Shown piece by piece: positions 1 through 7,682 of a stretch of DNA of 64,000 nucleotides. Source of the stretch: Sutcliffiella rhizosphaerae (lineage in GTDB: Bacteria; Bacillota; Bacilli; Bacillales; Bacillaceae_I); NCBI RefSeq assembly GCF_917563925.1, contig NZ_CAKJTJ010000018.1:1-64000 (forward strand), given 5' to 3'. Within the stretch, counting starts at the first letter, position 1. Every line of letters begins with the position of its first letter. Position numbers and translations under genes: made by a program. Under the pieces are notes generated by a model. It was given only the letters and a program-made list of their open reading frames with translations. It searched no databases and had not been told where the DNA came from.

Positions 1-118
1 CCAATAAAGAGTTTGAGCTGTTGCTCAAAAATCTTGCTAGCTTGTTACTTAATTTCGTTCATGTTAACTATTAAAAGTTAACGTGGACGCTGTTGTTTTG
101 TTTAGTTTTCAAAGAGCA
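1..118 (-). promoter_or_regulatory. 16S rRNA leader with boxA antitermination site
   Basis: On the minus strand the leader carries TGCTCTTTGAAAACT; its core TGCTCTTT (111-118) matches the boxA element bound by NusB/S10 for rRNA antitermination. Further down are a GTTAAC inverted repeat (63-68 and 77-82) and a small hairpin, TTTGAGC with a 4-base loop, near position 12-29, just before where 16S rRNA should begin. The mature rRNA is not in the window. This matches the known position of an rRNA operon next to pdaB in B. subtilis. Confidence 0.75.
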
Positions 119-152
119 TTTTTTGTTGATATCGCTCAGAAGCGACTTTCTC

Positions 153-182
153 AATATAACATGAATCCTTCAATCAAGTCAA
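153..182 (-). promoter_or_regulatory. rRNA operon promoter P2
   Basis: Minus-strand -35 TTGACT (177-182), 18-base spacer, -10 TATATT (153-158). It is the second of two tandem promoters about 95 bases apart firing toward the left edge. Tandem P1/P2 promoters are typical of Bacillus rRNA operons and would give growth-rate dependent output. Confidence 0.75.
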
Positions 183-247
183 CATGTTTTTGAGATTTTC
201 TTTTCGCCATCTGCTTTTGAAACGTTGTTGTTGCAGCGACGAATAAT

Positions 248-277
248 AATATATCACGGTATTTGTTTTTCCGTCAA
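248..277 (-). promoter_or_regulatory. rRNA operon promoter P1
   Basis: Read on the minus strand there is a -35 TTGACG (272-277), an 18-base spacer and a -10 TATATT (248-253). It lies upstream of a second similar promoter and a boxA, the usual arrangement before Bacillus rRNA operons. The 16S gene itself is outside the window, so the target is inferred. Confidence 0.75.
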
Positions 278-452
278 TAGTTTTTTTCAAAAATATTGAT
301 TACCTTTCTTGGCGGTTTTTAATCATGGTTCTTTCTTAAAGATTGTTGTTACCTTAACCTAAATTACAGGAAAAGAGCACGACAGTAACTGTTATCTAAT
401 TATATTCGGAAAAGACACAAAGTTTGCGAAAATAGCCTTATCATACACAACA

Positions 453-481
453 AAGGCCGTAATCATTATAACTACGGCCTT
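453..481 (-). terminator. Intrinsic terminator after the 74-aa ORF
   Basis: A perfect 9-bp stem, AAGGCCGTA/TACGGCCTT, with an 11-base loop is followed on the minus strand by TTTGTTGT. It sits 5 bases past the stop of the 486-710 gene and insulates it from the rRNA promoters. Confidence 0.75.
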
Positions 482-485
482 CTAA

Positions 486-710
486 TTATAAAGATTCTCT
501 TGCTTTGGATCGAATATATTTCATGCATTCCTTAGGTGGAGCTACTCTAGTGAACATTTTATATAGAATTTGATAACGTTCTTCCATTGAATGTTTTACT
601 ACCCGATCAATCCGATTGTCTTCAAAGTCATGCAGTAGTTCTTCCAGCTCTCTTTTAAGCAAGTATTCCATTTCTTTTACTTCTTTATTATTCAAAAGCA
701 TTCCTAACAT
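486..710 (-). CDS. Small conserved-looking hypothetical protein (74 aa)
   Basis: I do not recognise this protein. It is 74 residues, charged and predicted mostly helical: a leucine/glutamate-rich N-terminal half with LLKRELEELLHDFEDN, then a basic segment with one Cys and a KYIRSK end. There is no signal peptide or membrane segment. The start is the ATG at 710, preceded by AGGTGA at good distance; an internal Met at residue 4 is a possible alternative. It has its own terminator and lies between pdaB (opposite strand) and the rRNA promoter region. Ribosome binding site, terminator and coding-like composition make it a likely real gene, function unknown. Confidence 0.65.
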   Translation of the reverse strand: MLGMLLNNKEVKEMEYLLKRELEELLHDFEDNRIDRVVKHSMEERYQILYKMFTRVAPPKECMKYIRSKARESL

Positions 711-850
711 CTCTTCACCTCAAAAAGTTCTTTATAGTTATTTTTTCCACCAAACCTATTTTTATGAAACATTTTCCTAAATATTTTTTGCATAAGATTT
801 GTCCAAACGAATATTTATGAAAGTAGATACTGTGGACAAGGGGGGAAATT

Positions 851-1615
851 ATGAATGGCTTCTATGTCATAAACGGAAAGAAATTAAAGCAATTTTCCAT
901 TATAATATTGGCAGCATTCTTTACTGCAGGAATTTTATATATAGAAAATTTCTCAAATCAACCAGTATTTTCAACAAAAGATGGACCTAGAGCTATTTAT
1001 AAGGGAGAAGGCAGCATCAAAGAAGTAGCACTTTCCTTTGATATTAGTTGGGGTGATGAAAAAGCATTGCCTATTTTGGACTTATTGAAGCAAAACGGAA
1101 TATCAGGTGTTACTTTCTTTTTATCCGCTTCATGGGCGGAAAGGCATCCTGATATTGTAAAACGCATTGTAGAGGATGGCCATGAGATCGGAAGTATGGG
1201 CTATGCCTACCAAAATTACCGAGACCTTGAGGATCTAAAGATGAAAAGGGACATTCTTAAATCATTGGATGTGTTTGAAAAGCTCGGCGTAAAAAAAGTG
1301 TCACTATTGCGTCCACCTAAAGGGGCATTTGACAAAAGAGTTTTAGAAATCGCCAACTCTCTTGGGTTTACTGTTGTGCATTGGAGTGTAGATTCACATG
1401 ATCTTATCAATCCAGGGAAAGATATTATCGTGGAGAATGTCACGAAGAATTTAAGTAAAGGTGACATCGTTCTGTTGCATGCATCTGATTCTGCTAAACA
1501 AACAGAAGATGCCTTGCCAGATATTATTCAATTTATTAAAAGCAAAGGCTTTGAAATCAGCAGTGTTACGGAATTAATTAACAATACAAAAGCAAAGAGT
1601 AAAGAAGTTCAATAA
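851..1615 (+). CDS. pdaB: Sporulation polysaccharide deacetylase family protein PdaB
   Basis: 254 residues, the same length as B. subtilis PdaB. A basic N-terminus is followed by one membrane segment (about residues 14-30), then a NodB/polysaccharide deacetylase domain. The catalytic motif reads SFDISWGDE around Asp64 rather than the canonical TFDDG. The usual His-x3-His metal motif has only its first His (His111, in HEIGSMGY). These departures are as I recall them for the PdaB family and may mean altered chemistry. PdaB is known to be needed to keep spores viable after cortex formation. Start ATG 851 has an AAGGGGGG ribosome binding site. It stands alone, converging on kbaA through a shared terminator. 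Confidence 0.93.
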   Translation: MNGFYVINGKKLKQFSIIILAAFFTAGILYIENFSNQPVFSTKDGPRAIYKGEGSIKEVALSFDISWGDEKALPILDLLKQNGISGVTFFLSASWAERHPDIVKRIVEDGHEIGSMGYAYQNYRDLEDLKMKRDILKSLDVFEKLGVKKVSLLRPPKGAFDKRVLEIANSLGFTVVHWSVDSHDLINPGKDIIVENVTKNLSKGDIVLLHASDSAKQTEDALPDIIQFIKSKGFEISSVTELINNTKAKSKEVQ

Positions 1616-1620
1616 GAAAA

Positions 1621-1645
1621 GCGCTTCTCTTCTTCCGAGAAGCGC
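1621..1645. terminator. Bidirectional terminator between pdaB and kbaA
   Basis: Stem GCGCTTCTC/GAGAAGCGC with a 7-base loop, A-rich on the left and T-rich on the right. It can stop pdaB (plus) and kbaA (minus), which converge here. Confidence 0.85.
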
Positions 1646-1650
1646 CTTTC

Positions 1651-2253
1651 TTATTTTGCGGCAGAATTCTTATTTAATCGGTGCAAAAGTAATACTTGAT
1701 ACGAATTACACGCAAGAAGTGGGAAAAGCATGAATAATAACCATTCAGGCGAATTTTCACGAAGTACTGGAAACCACTCTATCGTGGTCACTACAATCAT
1801 AAAGAATAACGTCGGGATAAATGCATGTTTATTAGTTTGCGCACTTTTCACATATGCAACAAGCAACCCATATACCAACAGGAAGATGGGATATGCGAAA
1901 TAAGGCAACAAAGAGTCTCCGTCATTTGCGAAAGCGATATAACGGAAATAAACCAGATCAAAAAGGACAAAAATGATAAGTACAATTTGTACTGTGTTCC
2001 ATAAGGATTTAAAGATCCCTAGTCCGAAACGATGGATAGTAAGGTATGCAAAAAAGCCCATCTGACTGATAATACTAAAAATCAAGCCGACCCCAATATA
2101 CCAGGCAATAACAGAGAGGAATTCCAAATATTCTCCGTTTGCAAATTCTGTTGTATGTTGATCCCATCGCACTATAAACGCAACAATAACCGTTGTTACT
2201 GCTCCGACTAGTAACGTGGAAAGAAATAACCGTACCCAATTACGACTGTTCAC
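1651..2253 (-). CDS. kbaA: KinB-signalling pathway activator KbaA
   Basis: Integral membrane protein with about six hydrophobic segments, homologous to KbaA, which is required for KinB-dependent activation of the sporulation phosphorelay. I set the start at a GTG at 2253: it is preceded by GGAGG ten bases upstream and gives 200 residues, close to the 198 of B. subtilis. The reading frame stays open to 2358, but that extension would enter the gerD promoter region and has no better ribosome binding site. The gene is divergent from gerD and shares the bidirectional terminator with pdaB. Confidence 0.88.
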   Translation of the reverse strand: MNSRNWVRLFLSTLLVGAVTTVIVAFIVRWDQHTTEFANGEYLEFLSVIAWYIGVGLIFSIISQMGFFAYLTIHRFGLGIFKSLWNTVQIVLIIFVLFDLVYFRYIAFANDGDSLLPYFAYPIFLLVYGLLVAYVKSAQTNKHAFIPTLFFMIVVTTIEWFPVLRENSPEWLLFMLFPLLACNSYQVLLLHRLNKNSAAK

Positions 2254-2346
2254 TGCTTCTTTTCCTCCATTATTACAGATTGAAGACACTATTATTGATT
2301 GTACCAATCTACCCAATAAAAATCTATATTTCGTCGCTTGGAAATT

Positions 2347-2376
2347 TGTATATTTCATTAACTTTGTTACATATTA
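2347..2376 (+). promoter_or_regulatory. Probable sigma-G promoter of gerD
   Basis: TGTATA (2347-2352), 17 bases, CATATTA (2370-2376), close to the forespore sigma-G consensus (TGAATA, CATACTA). It ends 35 bases before the gerD start. gerD is a known sigma-G gene in B. subtilis, so context supports the call. Confidence 0.65.
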
Positions 2377-2411
2377 AACGTATGAATACCTGTTGGAAGG
2401 AGTTTTTCTTC

Positions 2412-3044
2412 ATGAAATACTACATGTTACCGCTTCTCCTTCTTTTTCTAGGGCTCACTGGGTGTGCTCAAGGTGAGCAAGGCGGGCAAATGGATTATGA
2501 TCAAACCAAGAAAATGGTTGTCGATATATTAAAAACAGATGATGGAAAAAAAGCCATTGAGGAAATTATGGCAGATGATAAAATGAAAGCCAATTTTGTT
2601 CTGGACCAGGAAGTAGTGACCAAGTCCATTGAACAAACTCTGGAAAGCGATAAGGGAACTGAGTTTTGGAAAAAAGCCTTTGAGGATCCGAAGTTCGCAG
2701 AGACTTTTGCCAAAAGCATGCAAAAAGAGCATGAAAAATTGTTAAAAGATCTAATGAAGGATCCTGAATATCAAGGCATGATGGTTCAAATTTTGCAGGA
2801 CCCGGAAATGGAAAAGCAAATGATAACTGTGATGAGCAGTCAAGAGTACAAAAAGCATCTGCAAAAAATCATTACAGAGACCTTTGAAAGCCCACTTTTT
2901 AAAGCTAAAATACAAGATTTATTGTTAAAGGCAGCTGGAGAGATGCAAAGTGGTGGACAAGGTGGTGCTGGAAGTGGTGGGCAAAATCAAGGAGGGGCTG
3001 ATGGGGGACAACAGTCTTCCGATGGTGGTGGAGGAGGACCATAA
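2412..3044 (+). CDS. gerD: Spore germination lipoprotein GerD
   Basis: 210 residues from ATG 2412, preceded by GAAGGAG at nine bases. A lipoprotein signal peptide ends in LTGC with lipobox Cys18. A helical domain of repeated D/E-P-x-(F/Y) units follows (EDPKFAE, KDPEYQG, QDPEMEK). The C-terminal tail of about 35 residues is Gly/Gln/Ser-rich. GerD is the inner-membrane scaffold that clusters nutrient germinant receptors into the germinosome in spores. The frame is open upstream to 2193, but the lipobox and ribosome binding site settle the start. It is monocistronic, converging with salA. Confidence 0.95.
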   Translation: MKYYMLPLLLLFLGLTGCAQGEQGGQMDYDQTKKMVVDILKTDDGKKAIEEIMADDKMKANFVLDQEVVTKSIEQTLESDKGTEFWKKAFEDPKFAETFAKSMQKEHEKLLKDLMKDPEYQGMMVQILQDPEMEKQMITVMSSQEYKKHLQKIITETFESPLFKAKIQDLLLKAAGEMQSGGQGGAGSGGQNQGGADGGQQSSDGGGGGP

Positions 3045-3080
3045 ATAAACAGCAAACTCCTTAATATTTTATGAAAAAAA

Positions 3081-3115
3081 TAAGCAGGCTCATCTGTAAG
3101 GAGATGGCCTGCTTA
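3081..3115. terminator. Bidirectional terminator between gerD and salA
   Basis: Stem TAAGCAGGC/GCCTGCTTA with an inner CATCT/AGATG extension. It is flanked by A-rich sequence on the left and AAATTTT on the right, between two convergent genes. Confidence 0.85.
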
Positions 3116-3121
3116 AATTTT

Positions 3122-4168
3122 CTACGTTAATTCGACAACCTTTGATGCAATGTCACGATAAATTTTTCCAAGGTCGTGATCTTCCTGATAGATGGATGGG
3201 GCAAAGTCATCATCGTTCCAGTCAGGCTGTTGAAGAGGGAGCTGGCCAAGTAATGGTGCTTGAAGTTCTTCAGCAAGCTTTTCTCCTCCACCTTTTCCGA
3301 ATACATATTCTTTCTCCCTTGTTACTTTACTTTCAAAGAATGCCATATTTTCAATAACACCAATGACTTCATGGTCGGTCTTTATAGCCATTGCCCCTGC
3401 TCTTGCAGCAACAAAAGCTGCAGTCGGATGAGGAGTTGTGACAATTAACTCTTTACAGGACGGGAGCATGGAATGGACATCAAGTGCAACATCACCTGTT
3501 CCAGGAGGTAGATCAAGCAATAGATAGTCAATATCGCCCCACTCTACTTCATTAAAGAAACTATTCAGCATTTTTCCAAGCATTGGTCCACGCCAAATAA
3601 CCGGAGAATTGTCTTCCACAAAGAAACCCATGGAAATTACCTGAACACCAAAGCGCTCAACTGGAATGATTTTTTCACCGCGAACGACTGGACGCTTTGT
3701 AATCCCCATCATATCGGGGACACTAAATCCGTAGATATCCGCATCGATCAAGCCGACTTTCTTTCCTAGACGTGCTAAGGAAACGGCAAGATTCACCGAT
3801 ACCGTCGATTTTCCTACCCCACCTTTTCCGCTGGCAATAGCAAGGAACGTGGTTTTTTTACTTGTAAGAAGAGTTTCTTCTTCTTTTGGTGCTGCTGAAC
3901 CAAAACGTTCTAAGACCTCTTGCGGAAGTTCTGTGAAACGAAGCCCGACCGTTGCTGCGCCAGCTTCCTTCAAAAGGTTAACAATCGTGCTTTGTAATTG
4001 CATTTGTTCTGCTGTTCCTGTTTTGGCTAATGCAATCTTCACACTGACATGGTTTTTTTCTTCTTTGATGGAGATTTCTTGGATGGCATTTGTCTCTTCA
4101 AATGTTTTATGTAAAAACGGATCGTGTAGATCTTTTAATTGCTGTACAACTGTCGCTTCTGTTAACAA
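3122..4168 (-). CDS. salA: Mrp/NBP35 family P-loop ATPase SalA
   Basis: 348 residues: an N-terminal MIP18/DUF59-like domain (about 1-90), then a ParA/Mrp ATPase domain with deviant Walker A GKGGVGKST (114-122), switch DADIYG and DLPPGTGD. The CxxC that binds Fe-S in many Mrp carriers is absent (ENMAFFESK in its place), as in B. subtilis SalA, a regulator of scoC and thus of exoprotease and competence genes. The start is a TTG at 4168, with GGTGG seven bases upstream. Whether it carries Fe-S or acts only as a regulator cannot be settled from sequence. Confidence 0.9.
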   Translation of the reverse strand: MLTEATVVQQLKDLHDPFLHKTFEETNAIQEISIKEEKNHVSVKIALAKTGTAEQMQLQSTIVNLLKEAGAATVGLRFTELPQEVLERFGSAAPKEEETLLTSKKTTFLAIASGKGGVGKSTVSVNLAVSLARLGKKVGLIDADIYGFSVPDMMGITKRPVVRGEKIIPVERFGVQVISMGFFVEDNSPVIWRGPMLGKMLNSFFNEVEWGDIDYLLLDLPPGTGDVALDVHSMLPSCKELIVTTPHPTAAFVAARAGAMAIKTDHEVIGVIENMAFFESKVTREKEYVFGKGGGEKLAEELQAPLLGQLPLQQPDWNDDDFAPSIYQEDHDLGKIYRDIASKVVELT

Positions 4169-4259
4169 AGTGACCCCACCTTTATATCAATGAATTCGTT
4201 TACAATAGTAGTATAACATAACGATTGAACTATTTTTTATATCGTGCTTGGAAAAAGAA

Positions 4260-4290
4260 AGATCCTCCCAACTATTATTGTGGTGGATCT
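4260..4290 (-). terminator. Possible terminator overlapping the cwlD 3' end
   Basis: On the minus strand AGATCC pairs with GGATCT, with a weaker inner CC/GG, followed by TTCTTTTTCC. The upstream arm lies inside the last codons of cwlD. The stem is imperfect. Confidence 0.45.
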
Positions 4291-4997
4291 GGCAGTTCTG
4301 CTTCTTCTGTGTAATGTCTCATCACACCATTATAAATAGATGCAGCTAAGGATTTTTGGTAATCCTCTGTGTTAAGCAGCGCTCGTTCCGATGGGTTGGA
4401 TAAGAACCCCACTTCCACAAGCGTACCGGGTATTTCGGCATTTTTTAAAATGAATAAACTGCTAATTGGCTTTGCATAACGATTTGTATTCTCAAGGTTT
4501 ACACGGAATTCATCCTGAATGAATTTCGCAATCCGCGCATTTTCTTCATGATTTCTACTATGATAAAAGGTTTGGGCACCTCGCCACCTCGGGGAAGGAA
4601 TAGCGTTTAAGTGAATACTAAGGAAAAGGTCACCATCCGATTCATTGATCATTTCAATTCGTTTTCTTAAGTCTTCTACCTTCCGGCGACTATATCCCTT
4701 TGTAGAAGGATCAGCTAAATCCACATCGTCTTCTCTTGTCATCAAGACTAAAGCTCCTTGCTCTTGCAGATAATCCTTCACATACAAAGAAACTTGCAAG
4801 GCTATGTCCTTTTCTAAAATATCACCGCCAACAGCCCCTCCATCAGGTCCGCCATGGCCAGGATCTAAAATAATGATTTTTCCGCTTAACGGGAGGTTCC
4901 ATTGCTCCCATGTATCTTTTGTGAATAGTTGAAATTGGAAAATGGCCGCCATAGTTAGGGCTGCCGTTAAAAACGCCCAAAACTTCCACCTTTTCAT
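4275..4997 (-). CDS. cwlD: N-acetylmuramoyl-L-alanine amidase CwlD (spore cortex)
   Basis: 240 residues with an N-terminal membrane anchor (about 7-25) and an Amidase_3 domain carrying the zinc/catalytic residues His48 (DPGHGG), Glu62, His129 (SIHLNA) and Glu195 (EVGFLSN). In B. subtilis CwlD, with GerD-independent partner PdaA, removes peptide side chains from cortex murein so that muramic-delta-lactam can form, the mark recognised by germination lytic enzymes. The start ATG has GGGAGGGG upstream. It follows ybaK with a gap of about 60 bases, so the two may be cotranscribed. Confidence 0.95.
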   Translation of the reverse strand: MKRWKFWAFLTAALTMAAIFQFQLFTKDTWEQWNLPLSGKIIILDPGHGGPDGGAVGGDILEKDIALQVSLYVKDYLQEQGALVLMTREDDVDLADPSTKGYSRRKVEDLRKRIEMINESDGDLFLSIHLNAIPSPRWRGAQTFYHSRNHEENARIAKFIQDEFRVNLENTNRYAKPISSLFILKNAEIPGTLVEVGFLSNPSERALLNTEDYQKSLAASIYNGVMRHYTEEAELPDPPQ

Positions 4998-5061
4998 ATA
5001 TGTACCCCTCCCGCATGTCCACTCTATACACTATATGGGACAAGGGGAGTGAATATGTTAA

Positions 5062-5505
5062 TTAGTGTAACCTCATGCGGTATCTTTTTTCTCCCTTATG
5101 AAAGCCTTCCCGCCACCAATAATCCACAAAGGCCTCACAGGTCCTATAAAAGGACTCATTTGCCAAGTCATTTTCGGGTTGGATTCCCCAATACAAAAAA
5201 TAATCATAGAGAGTATCATTCAAATATTTCTCTTCTATTAGACAGCGCGTTTTCACTTTTTCTACACCTTCTCCAAAATACCCGAATCTGCTATAGGATG
5301 CGCCTAGCAAATACGATTCAATGGCAATATCCAAGCAGCCCTCTTCAATTGCTGATGTATGCTGACGCTTATTTTTTAAGTATGGGGTAAAAAAGTCCTT
5401 CACTTTGGTCCGCAAAATTTCTAATGATATTTCCCGCAGCATTTTGCGTTCATATTTTAACTGTTTCTCTCTTCGTTTTTCTTTGAAGGTTGTCACGATA
5501 TTCAT
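5062..5505 (-). CDS. ybaK: DUF2521 family protein YbaK
   Basis: 147 residues of unknown function, of the YbaK/DUF2521 family that sits before cwlD in B. subtilis and relatives. The N-terminus is highly basic (KEKRREKQLKYERK); the rest is a helical, aromatic-rich soluble domain with no signal peptide. The start is uncertain: ATG 5505 gives the B. subtilis length, while a GTG at 5514 is also in frame. AAGGGTG lies between or upstream of the two. The methyltransferase gene ybaJ, which precedes ybaK in B. subtilis, is missing here and replaced by the accessory genes. Confidence 0.8.
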   Translation of the reverse strand: MNIVTTFKEKRREKQLKYERKMLREISLEILRTKVKDFFTPYLKNKRQHTSAIEEGCLDIAIESYLLGASYSRFGYFGEGVEKVKTRCLIEEKYLNDTLYDYFLYWGIQPENDLANESFYRTCEAFVDYWWREGFHKGEKRYRMRLH

Positions 5506-5589
5506 CTCTTTCACACCCTTTCCCTTTTAGTTTCCTAATGGGCCATAGCTTTCATGCGTGGAAAGAATGAGTACGTTTTTCCAAGTAAG

Positions 5590-5632
5590 AAATTGGGAGA
5601 AAAGCGGAAGCGCCTTGACCAGCCCCGACAAG
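5590..5632. repeat. Dispersed intergenic repeat, copy 1
   Basis: GAAAAGCGGAAGCGCC followed by TTGACCAGCCCCGAC and AAGCAT. Closely related copies lie at 45075-45112 and, inverted, at 57005-57065. All are in intergenic space, as expected for the short dispersed repeats common in Bacillus genomes. It contains no gene. Confidence 0.7.
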
Positions 5633-5642
5633 CATACAAAAA

Positions 5643-5666
5643 ACCTGCGCATTGTTTAGCACAGGC
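5643..5666 (-). terminator. Terminator of the secreted coiled-coil gene run
   Basis: Minus-strand stem CCTGTGC/GCGCAGG (one G-T pair), 8-base loop, then TTTTTTG. It follows the last gene of the 5677-7382 run by 10 bases. Confidence 0.75.
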
Positions 5667-5676
5667 CGTAAATAAG

Positions 5677-6126
5677 TTATTCTGTTTTATGAAGCGTTTT
5701 TCGCTTTACTTCTTCTAATTTTTCATACGTTTCCATCATAATCTGTTCCACTTCTTGTAAGTAGATGTGTTGTTGTTCTTCTTGATCCAACTCAAATGAA
5801 TTGATTAGTTCTTCTGTGTATTGGCGTAACTCCAGCTTTCTCTTTTCCGCTTCCACTGCTGTATATTCCTCCAGCTCTTTATTAGCTGCTGACAATTGGC
5901 GTGCTATTTCCGCTTTTAATCTCTCCATTTGAATGTCTTTTTCTTTAGAGATCGCCTCTTCCAAAGAGGTGATGGAATCATCTTTTTTCCCTTCAAACCA
6001 ACTCGTTAATAACGTTTGGATGTTCGTGTTGGCAAATGCATGATTGAATGTTCCGATGAAAATGAAGGCACTTATCATGATAAAAGAAACGATAAAAACT
6101 CGCATTTGCTTTTTACCTTTTGCCAA
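5677..6126 (-). CDS. Secreted coiled-coil protein (149 aa), third gene of the run
   Basis: Function not recognised. A signal peptide (basic MAKGKKQMR, hydrophobic core, AFA cleavage near residue 32) leads into a short segment with TLLTSWF. An almost uninterrupted charged helix, rich in Glu/Lys/Leu and predicted coiled coil, runs from about residue 60 to the end. There is no Cys and no membrane anchor after the signal. TTG start at 6126, with GAGGTG at good distance. It lies 22 bases after the previous gene and ends in a terminator, so it is probably cotranscribed with its two neighbours, which share the plan signal peptide, W-containing motif, acidic coiled coil. Confidence 0.7.
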   Translation of the reverse strand: MAKGKKQMRVFIVSFIMISAFIFIGTFNHAFANTNIQTLLTSWFEGKKDDSITSLEEAISKEKDIQMERLKAEIARQLSAANKELEEYTAVEAEKRKLELRQYTEELINSFELDQEEQQHIYLQEVEQIMMETYEKLEEVKRKTLHKTE

Positions 6127-6148
6127 GCAACTTCACCTCTTTGTCATT

Positions 6149-6919
6149 CTAATCGTTAATGCTTCCCATTACTTCATCAAGGCTCGCTCTTGCTTCTTCT
6201 TCTAGCTCAATGGCTTTTGCTGTAATGATATTCTGCTGATCTGTTACAAGTCTGTTGATAATGGTAGTTAACGAATCACGTAAGTCCCTTAATTTAAATT
6301 CAATTTGTCTTTCTAAATTATATCTGCTTATTTGCTCCTCTAACGCCAGCTGGGCCGATAATTCCTCTTTAGCCTGTTGAATAGCAGCCTCTAGCTCTGA
6401 TACTGCTGAATCCTTAGCAGAAGTCAATTCCGTTGTTAATTCATTTACGGCAGCTTGTCCCGTTGAGCTTGTATAATCAGTGAAACTTTGCCTTACCGCT
6501 CCTAATGCAGCATCCCCTTGGTTCTGAATGGCAAAATAACCTTCTAAAAATATGTACTGATACACTTGATAGTTCATATTATCGAGCAATTCCCTTTTGT
6601 CTGCATCCAAAGAAGCGATATGGGCATCTTTCGTACTCATGATTTCAGCGCCAACCCTTGTCAATTCAGATGCCATCGTTTGATTAATTCTTTGACCAGC
6701 TCCAGTTTTTAACTGCTCCGAGTTAGCGGCCCAATTTTGAAACGCTTCATTCGCAGATGCTTCATTGTCAGCTAATATGGATTGCTGCGTATTTCCGAAG
6801 AGATTGTTATACCATTGTCTTAATGGAGATCCTTCACTTGCACTTGCAAAGGTTAAACCAACACCAGATACTAAACCTACAACTACTGTTACAGATACTA
6901 ATTTCTTTTTCAAAGACAT
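6149..6919 (-). CDS. Secreted coiled-coil protein (256 aa), second gene of the run
   Basis: Function not recognised. The signal peptide runs to about residue 27 (ends FASA). The mature N-terminus has LRQWYNNLFG, followed by long amphipathic helices with heptad-like spacing across the protein. A less charged middle part (about 115-160) holds several Tyr/Phe, and the C-terminal coiled coil runs from about 165 to 250. It has no Cys, no transmembrane segment and no LPXTG. AAAGGAG lies seven bases before the ATG. It is the largest of three adjacent genes with one architecture and 22-base gaps. It could be a matrix, wall or spore-surface component, but nothing in the sequence proves that. Confidence 0.75.
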   Translation of the reverse strand: MSLKKKLVSVTVVVGLVSGVGLTFASASEGSPLRQWYNNLFGNTQQSILADNEASANEAFQNWAANSEQLKTGAGQRINQTMASELTRVGAEIMSTKDAHIASLDADKRELLDNMNYQVYQYIFLEGYFAIQNQGDAALGAVRQSFTDYTSSTGQAAVNELTTELTSAKDSAVSELEAAIQQAKEELSAQLALEEQISRYNLERQIEFKLRDLRDSLTTIINRLVTDQQNIITAKAIELEEEARASLDEVMGSIND

Positions 6920-6941
6920 GTATATCGCTCCTTTTATAAAA

Positions 6942-7382
6942 TTATTGGTTGTCTTTCAATAATTCAGTTAGGAAGAGCTCAAGTTCATAATCCAGTTCTT
7001 CCTCCAGGTCACTTTTTCGCTTTTCGGTGTATACGGTTAGTGGATCTTGAAGTAATCGTTCTTTTTCCAATGTTAATTGTTTCAAGTATTCATTTTGATG
7101 GAATTCGATATTACTCTTTGTTGAGGTAGTGGTAGACGTGAGGAATTGTTCTAGTTCTAGGAAGTGGTGGAAGTTGTCTTCTTCTTGATTTATAAACAGA
7201 TTTTCGATGTTTGGAAGCTCTTGGCCGGAATAAGTTGTTACTTTTGTGAACACCCAATCTTTAAGGTTGTCCCAATTTTTTGCATGGACTTTTTTTGCAT
7301 GGACTTGGCTACTTGAAAAGAAAATAAAACAGATTGCCAAGCATAGAAGCGTTCCTTTCTTGTACATCATTCTTTTTCTCAT
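6942..7382 (-). CDS. Secreted helical protein (146 aa), first gene of the run
   Basis: Function not recognised. Signal peptide to about residue 29 (SSQVHA), then a mature N-terminus with LKDWVF, a Thr/Ser-rich stretch (LTSTTTSTKS, about 80-90) and an acidic helical tail (DLEEELDYELELFLTELL). The start taken is ATG 7382; GGGGG lies only two to six bases upstream, so spacing is short. A second ATG 12 bases later is possible. It heads the three-gene unit. A perfect -10 TATAAT sits upstream near 7418-7423 but without a clear -35. It diverges from the phospholipase-like gene across about 300 bases. Confidence 0.68.
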   Translation of the reverse strand: MRKRMMYKKGTLLCLAICFIFFSSSQVHAKKVHAKNWDNLKDWVFTKVTTYSGQELPNIENLFINQEEDNFHHFLELEQFLTSTTTSTKSNIEFHQNEYLKQLTLEKERLLQDPLTVYTEKRKSDLEEELDYELELFLTELLKDNQ

Positions 7383-7682
7383 GGCCCCCTTTTTATTTAT
7401 TTCACTATTAAGAACAAATTATAAAGCATTTTCTCCTATTCGATAAGTTGCGTATGGCCTATTTTATTCTTTATATAGAACATATAAACACGGTTAGTAT
7501 TACCTAATTTTTACACAAATTCCAATTAGGTGTATGAAATAATACTTAGGTATTTAGATGTATGCTAGGAACCTGAAGAGATGTAATTTATCATTTCTAC
7601 CAGGCTAGGAGCCCTTCCACTTATGTTTGTTTTACATACTTTAAGAGTAGTACAAAACATACAGGAAAGAAGGGAAAGTATT
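7383..7682. promoter_or_regulatory. Divergent intergenic region with 8-bp inverted repeat
   Basis: This 300-base AT-rich region separates two divergent accessory units. It contains a perfect inverted repeat ACCTAATT (7502-7509)/AATTAGGT (7524-7531) and a nearby half-like ACTTAGGT. The direct repeat GCTAGGA(A/G)CC occurs near 7563 and 7603. It could hold operators for either unit; I see no complete promoter that I would assign with confidence. Confidence 0.35.

Noticed and set aside
2254-2358. N-terminal extension of kbaA to 2358
   Set aside because: The GTG at 2253 has a GGAGG site and gives the family length; the extension runs into the gerD promoter.
2193-2411. N-terminal extension of gerD to 2193
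   Set aside because: It overlaps divergent kbaA and the sigma-G promoter, has no ribosome binding site, and would bury the lipoprotein signal peptide.
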